Shown here: positions 1 through 7,605 of the stretch, in pieces | Layout: each line of letters opens with the position of its first letter | How positions within the stretch are numbered: the stretch's first letter is position 1 | Origin: a virus | Length of the DNA stretch: 27,613 bases | IMG/VR virus record: IMGVR_UViG_3300042890_000061 | Span: 1 to 27,613 of that record | Direction: 5' to 3' (one strand) | Notes under the pieces: model-generated | What the model was told of the DNA's origin: nothing | The model's database searches: none | Seen by the model: only the letters and a program-made list of their open reading frames with translations | Made by a program: the position numbers and the translations under genes

Positions 1-19
1 CGCCATATTTGAGTCTCTC

Positions 20-51
20 TAAAAAGAAATGGGGGCGTAATAGCCCCCATT
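20..51 (-). terminator. Rho-independent terminator after the tail-tube genes
   Basis: A perfect 9-bp stem pairs positions 28-36 with 43-51 (AATGGGGGC on the minus strand against GCCCCCATT) around a 6-base loop. Read on the minus strand, the stem is followed by TCTTTTTA, a short U-tract. This is a classic intrinsic terminator for the unit that ends with the second tail-tube gene. It is the most GC-rich short segment in an AT-rich intergenic stretch. There is no T-run on the plus-strand side, so it should work in the minus direction only. Confidence 0.85.
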
Positions 52-62
52 ATTGACAACTA

Positions 63-87
63 TTACGCAATTATTTATGTTGCGTAA
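63..87. repeat. Perfect 8-bp inverted repeat enclosing a late-promoter-like box
   Basis: TTACGCAA at 63-70 and TTGCGTAA at 80-87 are exact reverse complements separated by 9 bases. The intervening bases carry CATAAATA on the minus strand. It lies between the stop codon of the second tail-tube gene and the terminator at 20-51. It could be an RNA hairpin, a protein-binding palindrome, or part of a compound terminator. It lacks a following U-tract, so it is not a typical intrinsic terminator by itself. The symmetry is visible directly; its function is not known. Confidence 0.6.
72..79 (-). promoter_or_regulatory. Possible T4-type late promoter box (CATAAATA)
   Basis: The minus strand reads CATAAATA, one base from the T4 late consensus TATAAATA and identical to the box before the first tail-tube gene. 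It would drive a gene beyond the left edge of the window. However, the terminator at 20-51 lies immediately downstream, so productive transcription would need readthrough. Its position in the loop of a perfect palindrome is also unusual. Confidence in promoter function is therefore modest. Confidence 0.4.
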
Positions 88-107
88 AATTCATTATTTA
101 AGTCTTT

Positions 108-689
108 TTATCCAGCTACGCCTGAAGTTGGAACACTAGCATCGCTACCAGACTCAGAAGTTCCGCCAACGTCCAAATAGTGATATTGGAATGTAACAGT
201 AAACTCTTGAACCGCATCTGTAGTGTCGTAAGACAAGTCAATAGCAGAAACGTCTGTTGGGAATGCATCGTACAACTCATACACTCTAGAAACTGTACCA
301 TCAGGTCTTAACTGATTAACAGTAATCTTGCAACGATATGAATCTGTACCATCTCTTAATGCATTTTCGCCATTAACATCAATGATGTTTTTCATCCAGT
401 TGTCGAAAGACTTACGGATGTTTTGTGAATCATCATTAACAAATGTTGCTGTCCAATCTGCGTATGTTCTATCGCCAGGAATCTTGATTCGTCTTCCTCT
501 GAATGGAACTTCAATGATACCTAACGTAAATGCTGGGATTGCACCAGACTTACATAGAATGGAAAGATTGCTTAAGTCTACACCATCGATAAGTGTTTCT
601 GGTTCAATCTGAATACGGAATAGATTTGCCTTTGAACCACCATTTAGCTTTTGTCTAAATGTATTAATATTGAAAAATTCGTTTGCCAT
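108..689 (-). CDS. 19: Tail tube protein, second gp19-like paralogue
   Basis: The 193-aa product is a gp19-family tail tube subunit; such subunits polymerise as hexameric rings inside the contractile sheath. It aligns along its whole length with the neighbouring 175-aa tube protein. Shared blocks include SKANLFRI/RSNLFRV, LGIIEVPF/VGIIEVPF, GDRT(Y/F)ADWT, and AIDLSYD(T/S)TD followed by (Q/E)EFTVT near the C-terminus. T4 gp19 is 163 aa. This copy is longer and ends in a Gly/Ser-rich tail of about 20 residues (from VGGTSESG to VAG) that the sister copy lacks. The ATG has an upstream AAGGA Shine-Dalgarno and lies 10 bases after the stop of the first copy, so the two are co-transcribed. It may form part of the main tube, or a special ring at the tube end or baseplate junction. 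Membership in the family is clear; its exact role is inferred. Confidence 0.9.
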   Translation of the reverse strand: MANEFFNINTFRQKLNGGSKANLFRIQIEPETLIDGVDLSNLSILCKSGAIPAFTLGIIEVPFRGRRIKIPGDRTYADWTATFVNDDSQNIRKSFDNWMKNIIDVNGENALRDGTDSYRCKITVNQLRPDGTVSRVYELYDAFPTDVSAIDLSYDTTDAVQEFTVTFQYHYLDVGGTSESGSDASVPTSGVAG

Positions 690-699
690 TTTTTATTCC

Positions 700-1227
700 T
701 TATTCGAATGTAAAGTAGTCATAAGACCAAGTTACAGTAAACTCTTCAAGCGTGTCTGTAGAGTCATACGATAAGTCAATGGTACTGATATCACTAGGCC
801 AGCAGTTAACTAGCGTGTATGAATAAACTACATTACCTGCTTGATTAAGCTGTTCAACTAAAACACTGGAGAATTCTGTTGCATCTCCTCCAGTACGTGT
901 TTTAGATGTTGTTGAGTTGTAGTCTGTAGTACCGTATTCTTTTTGTAAATTCTCTAACGCTTCTCTGATTGTGTGATTAGAATCATTGATGACTGTTGTT
1001 GTCCAATCAGCAAATGTTCTATCTCCAGCCGCTTTGAATCGTCTACCGGCTGCAAATGGAACTTCAATAATACCTACTGTGGAGCCTGGAAGTTGAGCGG
1101 CTTTGCACAAGTAGGTAAAATTTTCATTCAAATCTGTAGATAGTCCAGATAGAGTAACTCTAAACAAATTTGAACGGGCGCCCGTATTAAGGACGTCCTT
1201 CAAATTTTGAATTGTTGTAATTGCCAT
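700..1227 (-). CDS. 19: Tail tube protein gp19
   Basis: The 175-aa product is a gp19-like major tail tube subunit, close to the T4 length of 163 aa. Diagnostic features are the N-terminal RSNLFRVTL block, VGIIEVPFAAGRRFK, GDRTFADWTTTVIND, and the C-terminal IDLSYDSTD followed by EEFTVTWSYDY. The gene follows the sheath gene directly, as in T4 (18 then 19). It has a strong AAGGAG Shine-Dalgarno 7 bases before the ATG and its own late-type promoter box CATAAATA at 1253-1260, which overlaps the sheath stop codon. Tube protein is needed in high amounts, which fits a dedicated promoter. Of the two tandem copies this one is closer in length and position to canonical gp19, so it is the likelier major tube subunit. 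Confidence 0.95.
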   Translation of the reverse strand: MAITTIQNLKDVLNTGARSNLFRVTLSGLSTDLNENFTYLCKAAQLPGSTVGIIEVPFAAGRRFKAAGDRTFADWTTTVINDSNHTIREALENLQKEYGTTDYNSTTSKTRTGGDATEFSSVLVEQLNQAGNVVYSYTLVNCWPSDISTIDLSYDSTDTLEEFTVTWSYDYFTFE

Positions 1228-1252
1228 ATAATTCTCCTTATGTATTCTCTAT

Positions 1253-1260
1253 TATTTATG
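1253..1260 (-). promoter_or_regulatory. T4-type late promoter box before gp19 (CATAAATA)
   Basis: The minus strand reads GCATAAATAATAG. The box overlaps the stop codon of the sheath gene and lies 25 bases upstream of the tail-tube ATG. That spacing leaves a short leader containing AAGGAG. It matches the T4 late consensus TATAAATA at seven of eight positions. Confidence 0.65.
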
Positions 1261-3145
1261 CGGCAATTTCAGCAAATGTAGCGGTACCTCTTACAGAGAC
1301 AAAGTTAAGTTGAATGAAGTTAACAGAACGGATTGGTTGTACGAAAATATCGCAAACGAATTCGTTAGAATTTACTACATCTTCTGGATTGTTTGTTTCG
1401 TCACAAACAACTCTGAACGCTGTAATACCTCTTCTAGACTGAACGCTTCTCAAGTAAGGAATAACTAGACTTACGAAACCACTTCTTGTTGTTGCATCGT
1501 TTTGGTCAAACAATACATTGTCTGCGGCTTGCCCGATTGTCTTTTGTAATTCGATAAACAATCTACGAACGTTAACACGATTCATTGAAGTGTTCTTCAA
1601 CGTGAATGTCTTGTCACCAAACAAAACTGTACCACGACCAACTTGTGTGATAACTGGATTGATGGCTGCCTTGTACAATGTATCTCTGTCAGCTTGTGTT
1701 GGATTATATGCCAAACGAACTAAGTTTTGTACACGACCATTGCTGAAACCAGCTGGAGATAACCATGGCTCACGATTCAAATCGTTACGTGCCATGCAAC
1801 CTGCTGTGTCGGCATTCAATGGAACATAAACATATGTATCATTGTACTTGTCATATTGATATTTCCAACCGCTGTCTGCGACTGCATATGTTGAACGTGA
1901 AACTGTATCTGCCCATGCGCTGATAGCAGATGCTTCAGAACCAGCATTGTTAACAACGTTTGCTCTCAATGGAGAGATACAAACAACAACGTCTTTTCTA
2001 GTTTCAGCAACGTCAGCAATAATTCTGTTTGCTACTGTAGCGGATGCTTGACCAGCTACAATAATAGATGCTGGAACTTCTTGCTTGTTTGCAAGTAAGA
2101 CAAAAGATGTTGATCTATCGCCATCTGTCAATGCGTTACCATCAGAGCCACCAGCTAAAGAATATGTCTTAGGTGTGTTTACTGCTGTGTAAGTTGTGCT
2201 AGACAATGTGTTACCCCAATTAGAGCCAGCATTGTCGTGGGCAGTCCACCAAACATAATTTGAACGATCATTAATTACATCTTTGTAGTAATTGCTACCG
2301 CCAGTATCTGCTTTAGCATTAGAACCTTTAGAAAGGTAACCGAATTTCTCTATGACTGTATTTGCTGTACCAGTGATATCGCCAGTATTGTCTTGAATAA
2401 CAACGTGCATTTCATCACCAGATGCACCCAATGCGGCACCATTTGTAGATGTTCCTGGTGCAGAATCAAACTCACCAAAGAATTCCCAACGGCGTGTTGC
2501 TGTAGCACCAGATGCGCCAGTTAAGTGTGCAGATTCAATAGTCAATGATGTTGCATTAGCGATAGCAGTAACTTTAGTTGAGCGACCAGATAATACAATA
2601 AAGTCACCAACTTGCAATTGTGTATTTGCGGCAGTGCCAGAACCAGTAACTGTTGTAGAACCTGCTGATACAGTAAATGTTCCAGTTAATGCGCTAGTGT
2701 AAGCGGCCGAACTTGGGCAAACAGAAACTCTAAGTGAATTTCCTAATGCGCCAGAGTAACGAGCCGCCCAAGGACCAACGTTAAATGATGCTGTGTTAAT
2801 GTATGCGTCATCGTTCTTAATAGATGTACCAGTACCTGCTGTGCCTGAACCAGTTGTTGCTTCTGCTGTAGCATTCAATGCTGTGTTTGCGGAACGAACA
2901 ACAAACAATGAACCAGAGTAGCCCAAAAAGTTAGCGGCTGACAAGAAATCAACGGCGTTAGTTGCATTTGGCTTACCAAATCTTTGAACCAATTCTGTTT
3001 CGTTTGTAACTTGTACTGCTTTATCGATAGGACCCCAACGGAACTGACCAGCAAAACCGCCAGATGTTGAAGATACTGCCTGTGAGGAAGATACCAAATC
3101 TGTTTCGGTGATCTTGATTCCTGGTGAAATTAGACTTATAGCCAT
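1256..3145 (-). CDS. 18: Contractile tail sheath protein gp18
   Basis: The 629-aa product is the tail sheath subunit, which surrounds the tube and contracts during infection (T4 gp18 is 659 aa). The N-terminus has the sheath signature SPGIKITETDLVS, followed by GGFAGQFRWGPIDKAVQVT, typical of sheath proteins. The C-terminal core includes GRGTVLFGDKTF, VNVRRLFIELQKTI, and a final segment with FRVVCDETNN and VCDIFVQPIRSVNFIQL, the conserved sheath handshake region. Residues about 150-218 form an inserted Thr/Ser/Gly-rich beta module (GTFTVSAGSTTVTGSGT, then VGD, then NATSLTIESAH). This module closely resembles one in the 2046-aa protein of this window and probably sits on the sheath surface. 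The ATG has an AAGGAG Shine-Dalgarno, and an exact TATAAATA late box lies 48 bases upstream. Confidence 0.97.
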   Translation of the reverse strand: MAISLISPGIKITETDLVSSSQAVSSTSGGFAGQFRWGPIDKAVQVTNETELVQRFGKPNATNAVDFLSAANFLGYSGSLFVVRSANTALNATAEATTGSGTAGTGTSIKNDDAYINTASFNVGPWAARYSGALGNSLRVSVCPSSAAYTSALTGTFTVSAGSTTVTGSGTAANTQLQVGDFIVLSGRSTKVTAIANATSLTIESAHLTGASGATATRRWEFFGEFDSAPGTSTNGAALGASGDEMHVVIQDNTGDITGTANTVIEKFGYLSKGSNAKADTGGSNYYKDVINDRSNYVWWTAHDNAGSNWGNTLSSTTYTAVNTPKTYSLAGGSDGNALTDGDRSTSFVLLANKQEVPASIIVAGQASATVANRIIADVAETRKDVVVCISPLRANVVNNAGSEASAISAWADTVSRSTYAVADSGWKYQYDKYNDTYVYVPLNADTAGCMARNDLNREPWLSPAGFSNGRVQNLVRLAYNPTQADRDTLYKAAINPVITQVGRGTVLFGDKTFTLKNTSMNRVNVRRLFIELQKTIGQAADNVLFDQNDATTRSGFVSLVIPYLRSVQSRRGITAFRVVCDETNNPEDVVNSNEFVCDIFVQPIRSVNFIQLNFVSVRGTATFAEIAA

Positions 3146-3193
3146 TGAATTCTCCTTGTTATAATGATGTTTTGGTGTTAGGTTTGTTTAATT

Positions 3194-3201
3194 TATTTAT
3201 A
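3194..3201 (-). promoter_or_regulatory. T4-type late promoter box before the sheath gene (TATAAATA)
   Basis: This is an exact match to the T4 late promoter element on the minus strand. It overlaps the stop codon of the large terminase gene and lies 48 bases before the sheath ATG. It would raise expression of sheath and tube over the terminase, in line with copy-number needs. Confidence 0.8.
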
Positions 3202-4825
3202 AAAAATCAGATTTGTGATAATTCTCTACCTGCCAGACCTGGCCACTTACATCGACTAATTGATTTTCTTCTTCGCCATTATTTATGAAGCCAAAAGGTG
3301 TGATTTCTTCCTCAATCATTTTGATTCTGGCTTCGTACAATTCTTTTCGTATATTGATGTTTGTCAACTCCTTAAAATATGAGTTTGTTGTTAACCACGA
3401 AAATAACACTAAAGGCATAACCAAGTCATCGTGATATCCTTCGTCAGCAGAATAACTATTCTTTCTTTCAATAAATGTTGAAATTTCTGCTATAGTATCT
3501 GCATCTGTAATGATAAGTTTTTTCTCTTCAACCATTGACTTTAAATTAGAGCAACCAATGCGTTTGACTTTTTTGTCCGTAATAACACCTAGATGTGTCT
3601 TACCCCCACCAAAACCCCCATTGACAACCTGCCCTTGAGGTGTTCTACTAACAGATATAATATTTTCATATTCATACTCACCATAAAGAATCTCTGCAAC
3701 TTGTTCTGAAGAATTTATTTCAATTAGAACGTATGCTTCATTGTATTCTTTACCCACTCTGTAGAGTACTGATGGATACAAAAGTGGACTGATTTGATTG
3801 TTTCTGTATTTACCCACAATCTTGTATGGCATCTGAGTTATGTCGATAATCTGAAACGCAGAGTAATCACCACCAACACCTTTAGCGGTGTCTGCAATGA
3901 TGCAGTACGCATGGTCCTTTTCAACCTTTTCGTAAATGTCAAGTCCATCTTTCTGATACATGATAGGTTTAGCAGACATTTGTGCAATAGAATCAGATGC
4001 AATGAGTGTGAGACTAGAACCCAAGAAGTTACATAGCACCTCTTGATTGAACTTTAACTCACCCAATAGTTTGCGCTGTGTGTCTGCCCACTTCTCATCA
4101 CGTCCAGGAATCTCCCAGTATGGAATGAATAGATTGACGAACCCGTTTCTATCGTTCTCAGCGTCATTCCAGAACTTCCAGAAGTGGTTGTATCCTAGTG
4201 GGGTAGAACTTAGCAGAATCTTTGTCGTTTCACCAGCAGAAATCGTAGGATAAACTGAGGTGAAGAATTGTTCTGCTACATTGTTCGGTATGATAGCGGC
4301 TTCGTCAACGTACAATAAGTTAACTGACTTACCACGAATACCTGATGCGCTTGTTGCGGCTGTGAATACTACTGAGCCATTCTCTAAAGCAATGTCACCT
4401 TTGTTCCAAGTAGTGACTCCTTGCTGTAACCATGTAGGAAGATTCTCATACATGATTTGATATCTGTGTAAAACTTCTCTAGCCGCAGTAGCTTTGTTCG
4501 CTAGAATCGCTACAGTCTTGCTAGATTGAAATAGCGTGTACCATAGAATGTAAGCGGCTGAGGTTGTTGTCTTACCTTGCTGGCGACCTTCCATAAGAAT
4601 AACTTTACGATTCTCATGGATAACTTTTACTTTGTTCTTCTGGCAGTCATAAAGTTTGAATGCCTGAAGCCCGTGGTCTAGCGTGACAATCTTACAATAA
4701 TTCTCAATGAAATATATCGGATCGTCAGCACACTTAATGTACTCTTCAATTTCATCTTTTGTGAAGTTGAGTGGTACGTTAGATGCTTTTAGAAGAGAAT
4801 TTCCTAGATAGGATTTTGCTGTCAT
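3197..4825 (-). CDS. 17: Large terminase subunit gp17 (packaging ATPase and nuclease)
   Basis: The 542-aa product is the DNA-packaging motor and headful nuclease (T4 gp17 is 610 aa). The ATPase domain shows a deviant Walker A, GRQQGKTT at residues 80-87 (T4 has SRQLGKTT), and Walker B VNLLYVDE at 168-175 with catalytic E175. It also has a coupling motif LLSSTP at 204-209. The RNase H-like nuclease domain shows D312 (IIADTAKGVGGDYSA), E369 (VLIEINSS) and the YHDDLV block with D466/D467, equivalent to the T4 acidic triad. All catalytic positions are intact and no intein or intron interrupts the gene. The ATG overlaps the small terminase stop (ATGA), implying translational coupling. The C-terminal tail after about residue 500 is low in conserved motifs, as is usual for the gp17 tail. 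Confidence 0.97.
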   Translation of the reverse strand: MTAKSYLGNSLLKASNVPLNFTKDEIEEYIKCADDPIYFIENYCKIVTLDHGLQAFKLYDCQKNKVKVIHENRKVILMEGRQQGKTTTSAAYILWYTLFQSSKTVAILANKATAAREVLHRYQIMYENLPTWLQQGVTTWNKGDIALENGSVVFTAATSASGIRGKSVNLLYVDEAAIIPNNVAEQFFTSVYPTISAGETTKILLSSTPLGYNHFWKFWNDAENDRNGFVNLFIPYWEIPGRDEKWADTQRKLLGELKFNQEVLCNFLGSSLTLIASDSIAQMSAKPIMYQKDGLDIYEKVEKDHAYCIIADTAKGVGGDYSAFQIIDITQMPYKIVGKYRNNQISPLLYPSVLYRVGKEYNEAYVLIEINSSEQVAEILYGEYEYENIISVSRTPQGQVVNGGFGGGKTHLGVITDKKVKRIGCSNLKSMVEEKKLIITDADTIAEISTFIERKNSYSADEGYHDDLVMPLVLFSWLTTNSYFKELTNINIRKELYEARIKMIEEEITPFGFINNGEEENQLVDVSGQVWQVENYHKSDFL

Positions 4826-5253
4826 CTCTTACCTATTAACTTTTGTAACTCTGCTGTACTACCAACAAACAATGCATTCGTTACATGCTGTGGTTGTTGT
4901 GTGTCATCTTTTTTACTCTTCAAGTCTTTTACTTTTTTACCTAAGTCTAACAAATCTTTGTTAGTGTCTGACAATGTTTTAATCAACTGACCAACAACTT
5001 CATATGCTCTTGGAGACTCACCTTCTTTGGCTAAGAAGATAATGTTTTCCATAGCAACTTTACCTTGTTCAATGAATAGCTTTAGATTTTCTCTTGCATA
5101 TTCATAATCAGCATCTATAGAATCATCATTTGGTGCGCCAGTAGCAACAGTTTCTTTAACCTGTTCTGCTACTGCGGGCACAGATGCTTGTTCGACAATT
5201 TTACCTTGCACATCAAAAATGTCATTCAATTTATCATTAACTGTTTTTTTCAT
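4822..5253 (-). CDS. 16: Small terminase subunit gp16
   Basis: From the chosen ATG the product is 143 aa (T4 gp16 is 164 aa). TerS recognises DNA and regulates the gp17 ATPase. The central helical block is typical of T4-like marine phage TerS: it begins with DADYEYARENLKLFIEQGK, and SPRAYEVVGQLIKTLSDTN follows later, then NKDLLDL. It is predicted to form a helical hairpin that oligomerises. It sits between gp15 and gp17, the T4 position. The frame is open upstream to a GTG at 5292 and in-frame ATGs lie at 5277 and 5271, but those starts overlap the end of gp15 further. The ATG at 5253 follows the gp15 stop by one base (TAAAATG), suggesting reinitiation. No strong Shine-Dalgarno is present. 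Family is clear; the exact start is less sure. Confidence 0.88.
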   Translation of the reverse strand: MKKTVNDKLNDIFDVQGKIVEQASVPAVAEQVKETVATGAPNDDSIDADYEYARENLKLFIEQGKVAMENIIFLAKEGESPRAYEVVGQLIKTLSDTNKDLLDLGKKVKDLKSKKDDTQQPQHVTNALFVGSTAELQKLIGKR

Positions 5254-5254
5254 T

Positions 5255-6007
5255 TTAAGGTTTATATCCATTGTCATCAGTTTGTGTTTCACTTACATTA
5301 AACTCTGCATCACCAGTAAACGTTTGTGTAGAAATGATTGCTCTATCGATTGCCCCATCTAAAATAAGATTAACATCATCTTTAATAATGTACTTGAACT
5401 TATTGATTGGTCCGAATAAATATCCCTTAATGACAAAATCTAATTGCCAAGTCTGAATTCTACGTGATTCAAAATCACCTTCATAAGAATCGGCTGCTGT
5501 GATAGATTGCAACTCAATCGGAACGTCCATATTCAAACTTAACTCGGGCACCATCTTCATAGTAACAGTAAAGTCTGGCGTAAAGAATGGTACAATTTGT
5601 TCTACAATTTGTGTGCCGTCTTCAGTATTTCTGACAAGTACGTGTAGAGAAAAATTAAAGTCATATGGAACTGGTGAGTACATATAGTTAAAATCTATAC
5701 CACCAGTGTTAACGCCCTTAGTTATTTTATGTCCTGTGTTTAATTTACGGCTTGGTGCATATGACATACCAGTAAACTCAAAACCTAGTCGTGGCAGAGT
5801 AGCGGCAATCTCACGATTCAACGTAGGGTCGCTTACAACTCTCTGAATGAATTTCTGTTTTGGTCCATATTCAATAGGAACATTCAACGTTTGAATTTTA
5901 GTTCCTGTGTCATTATATCTGTCAACTTGAATTTCGTTAAACAGATTACCAAACATAATTACGTAACGTCTTAGCGTTCCGTGATAGAAGTCGTGTCCAA
6001 ACATCAT
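5255..6007 (-). CDS. 15: Tail terminator / sheath-stabilising protein gp15
   Basis: The 250-aa product corresponds to T4 gp15 (272 aa), the hexameric ring that caps the finished tail and joins it to the neck. The N-terminal FYHGTLRRYVIMFGNLFNEI region matches the T4 pattern (FYNSSFRRYATLMGDLF). Further matches are VPIEYGPKQKF, YSPVPYDFNFSLHVLVRNTED followed by QIVEQIVPFFTPDF, and a C-terminal RRIQTWQLDFVIKGYLFGP. The start has two consecutive ATGs at 6007 and 6004, and either may be used. The stop of gp14 lies just upstream (TAATATG arrangement), so the gene is part of the gp13-gp17 operon. The last 30 residues are acidic and Thr-rich, as in relatives. Confidence 0.95.
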   Translation of the reverse strand: MMFGHDFYHGTLRRYVIMFGNLFNEIQVDRYNDTGTKIQTLNVPIEYGPKQKFIQRVVSDPTLNREIAATLPRLGFEFTGMSYAPSRKLNTGHKITKGVNTGGIDFNYMYSPVPYDFNFSLHVLVRNTEDGTQIVEQIVPFFTPDFTVTMKMVPELSLNMDVPIELQSITAADSYEGDFESRRIQTWQLDFVIKGYLFGPINKFKYIIKDDVNLILDGAIDRAIISTQTFTGDAEFNVSETQTDDNGYKP

Positions 6008-6008
6008 A

Positions 6009-6821
6009 TTAGAAAGTCCTTGTCGATGCGAATGGGTTTTGTTCTGAGAAGTCTAGAATATCATCATCGATAATTTTCTGTCCAATTGCTTCATTGTCTG
6101 CGGCAACTTCGAACGCAACAACAACATCTGCTTCATTGATAATAAATGTGCCATCTTCGAGTAACAACAAGAAGTTTTCTTCGTCAAGCAGTTTTTCATC
6201 GTTTGCTGTTGTCATGCTGTACTGAGATTCGATGTTATCAATGTCAGTAACTTCGGTATCAAGACGTTCGCTAGAGTATTCGAATCTATCACAACGCATT
6301 TCGTATGTGTATAGTTTACCTAACTGAAAGAAGTTTTCAATGTTCTCTGTGAATTTAATTTCGTACATGTAACCAAGCATAGGAATCCAAATTAAGTCTC
6401 CTTCTCTTGGTCTTAGAATACTTGCATAGTCATACAATTGTTCGTCTAACAGATATTCACCATCTTCATTCTTGAAGTTGTATCCATACTCTGTTAAGAA
6501 TGATGGCTTTAATGATTGTGTGAATCTTTTTTGTGCAACAACAAATGTGATTGATTCGTCAATTTGTAAACCAAACTTAGAAAGAAAATCCTGTTGTCCT
6601 TGAAATCCATCAAAACTCTTGATATACAACTCTAACTCAAGTGCATCATCAAAAATCATAGACGCATCTTCACCGTAAATTGTATCTAAATTTACGTGCG
6701 TTCTTGGTAGGTAATAACCATCTACACCATAAATCTTAATAGATTCTATGACTAAATCTTCAACAAGATTTTGTTCCTGTTTAACAGGAGTGTATTGATT
6801 AAAATGACGATTACGTGCCAT
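6009..6821 (-). CDS. 14: Neck protein gp14
   Basis: The 270-aa product corresponds to T4 gp14 (256 aa), which with gp13 forms the head completion/neck complex that seals the packaged head and receives the tail. Recognisable blocks are LVIESIKIYGVDGYYLPR (T4: VAESIQMRGVECYYVPR), IYGEDASMIF, IKSFDGFQGQQDFLSKFGL and REGDLIWIPM, followed by FFQLGKLYTYEM. The C-terminal 60 residues are very acidic and end with FSEQNPFASTRTF, similar to the gp14 ending FESSPFDNDF. The gene starts 4 bases after the gp13 stop. It has no strong Shine-Dalgarno, which suggests coupling to gp13 translation. Confidence 0.95.
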   Translation of the reverse strand: MARNRHFNQYTPVKQEQNLVEDLVIESIKIYGVDGYYLPRTHVNLDTIYGEDASMIFDDALELELYIKSFDGFQGQQDFLSKFGLQIDESITFVVAQKRFTQSLKPSFLTEYGYNFKNEDGEYLLDEQLYDYASILRPREGDLIWIPMLGYMYEIKFTENIENFFQLGKLYTYEMRCDRFEYSSERLDTEVTDIDNIESQYSMTTANDEKLLDEENFLLLLEDGTFIINEADVVVAFEVAADNEAIGQKIIDDDILDFSEQNPFASTRTF

Positions 6822-6825
6822 GTGA

Positions 6826-7575
6826 TTAGCCTAACATATCAGAAACAGGTAAAGAATATGTGCTAATCATTTCAGCTTCCATAGCTTGAATTTCATCGGT
6901 AGCTTCGTCATATATCTTTTGCCCGTTAAATGTAACTCCTCCTGGCATAGAAAGCCCTTCAAACTTTTTCAAGTTTTCGCCCCATTGTTTTTTGATTTGT
7001 GATGTGCAATATCTCTGAAGCCATCTATCGTTATACATGTCGGTGTATGTGTCTGGATCAATTTTCTGATACGCTTCGATAAGCATATATTCTCCCAACA
7101 CAATCTTTTCACCCCAAGCAATGTCTACATATAACTTGTTTGAATGTCTTTGAAATCTGATACCTTGTTTGCCAACAAACAATTCTTCAGCTAAAGCAAC
7201 GTTTTGCAATGCCATGTAGTATGGTGCAAATGGTCCTGTATTGAAAGCAAACAAATCGTTAAGCGCAATTTGATATCTCAAATTGAATAGATTGTTTGTA
7301 GAATAGCTATTACCAATAGGAAGAATATTAGTGATTCCAATAACGGAGTCTTCGATAGACAGGTACTTGTTATCAATGTCGGTTTGTGTGACTTGTCGTG
7401 CTAGATAGACTTTCTCTGTTGCGTCATAGTGATAATCGTAGTAATATGAGAATGCCATTTCAATACAATCTTCAACTTGTTCGTCTGCTACGTTTATCTC
7501 TAAGAGAGGCGCACCTAGTCTTCTAAGGCAGAATTGTTTGAATTCTTCTCTTGATGCTGGTTTGCTTGTACTCAT
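6826..7575 (-). CDS. 13: Neck protein gp13
   Basis: The 249-aa product corresponds to T4 gp13 (309 aa), the partner of gp14 in the connector neck. The N-terminal SREEFKQFCLRRLGAPLLEI and DEQVEDCIEMAFSYYYDYH blocks are hallmark gp13 features: one helix-rich segment that predicts neck assembly, then an aromatic run. A later WGEKIVLGEYMLIEAYQ, then YNDRWLQRYCTSQIKKQWGENLKKFEG and LPGGVTFNG-like (MPGGVTFNG) complete the match. It is the first gene of the neck/terminase unit. It has an AAGGGG Shine-Dalgarno and an exact TATAAATA late box 30 bases upstream. It is shorter than T4 gp13, mostly at the C-terminus. Confidence 0.94.
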   Translation of the reverse strand: MSTSKPASREEFKQFCLRRLGAPLLEINVADEQVEDCIEMAFSYYYDYHYDATEKVYLARQVTQTDIDNKYLSIEDSVIGITNILPIGNSYSTNNLFNLRYQIALNDLFAFNTGPFAPYYMALQNVALAEELFVGKQGIRFQRHSNKLYVDIAWGEKIVLGEYMLIEAYQKIDPDTYTDMYNDRWLQRYCTSQIKKQWGENLKKFEGLSMPGGVTFNGQKIYDEATDEIQAMEAEMISTYSLPVSDMLG

Positions 7576-7605
7576 TTACTGTGCCCCTTAATGAATTTCA
7601 TCTTC

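Noticed and set aside
3280-3287. CATAAATA box inside the large terminase gene
   Set aside because: It is within coding sequence, only about 80 bases from the exact TATAAATA box that already serves the sheath gene; likely chance in AT-rich DNA.
5254-5292. GTG start for small terminase, 13 codons upstream
   Set aside because: It would overlap the gp15 end by 38 bases; the ATG at 5253 follows the gp15 stop by one base, the usual coupling in this operon.
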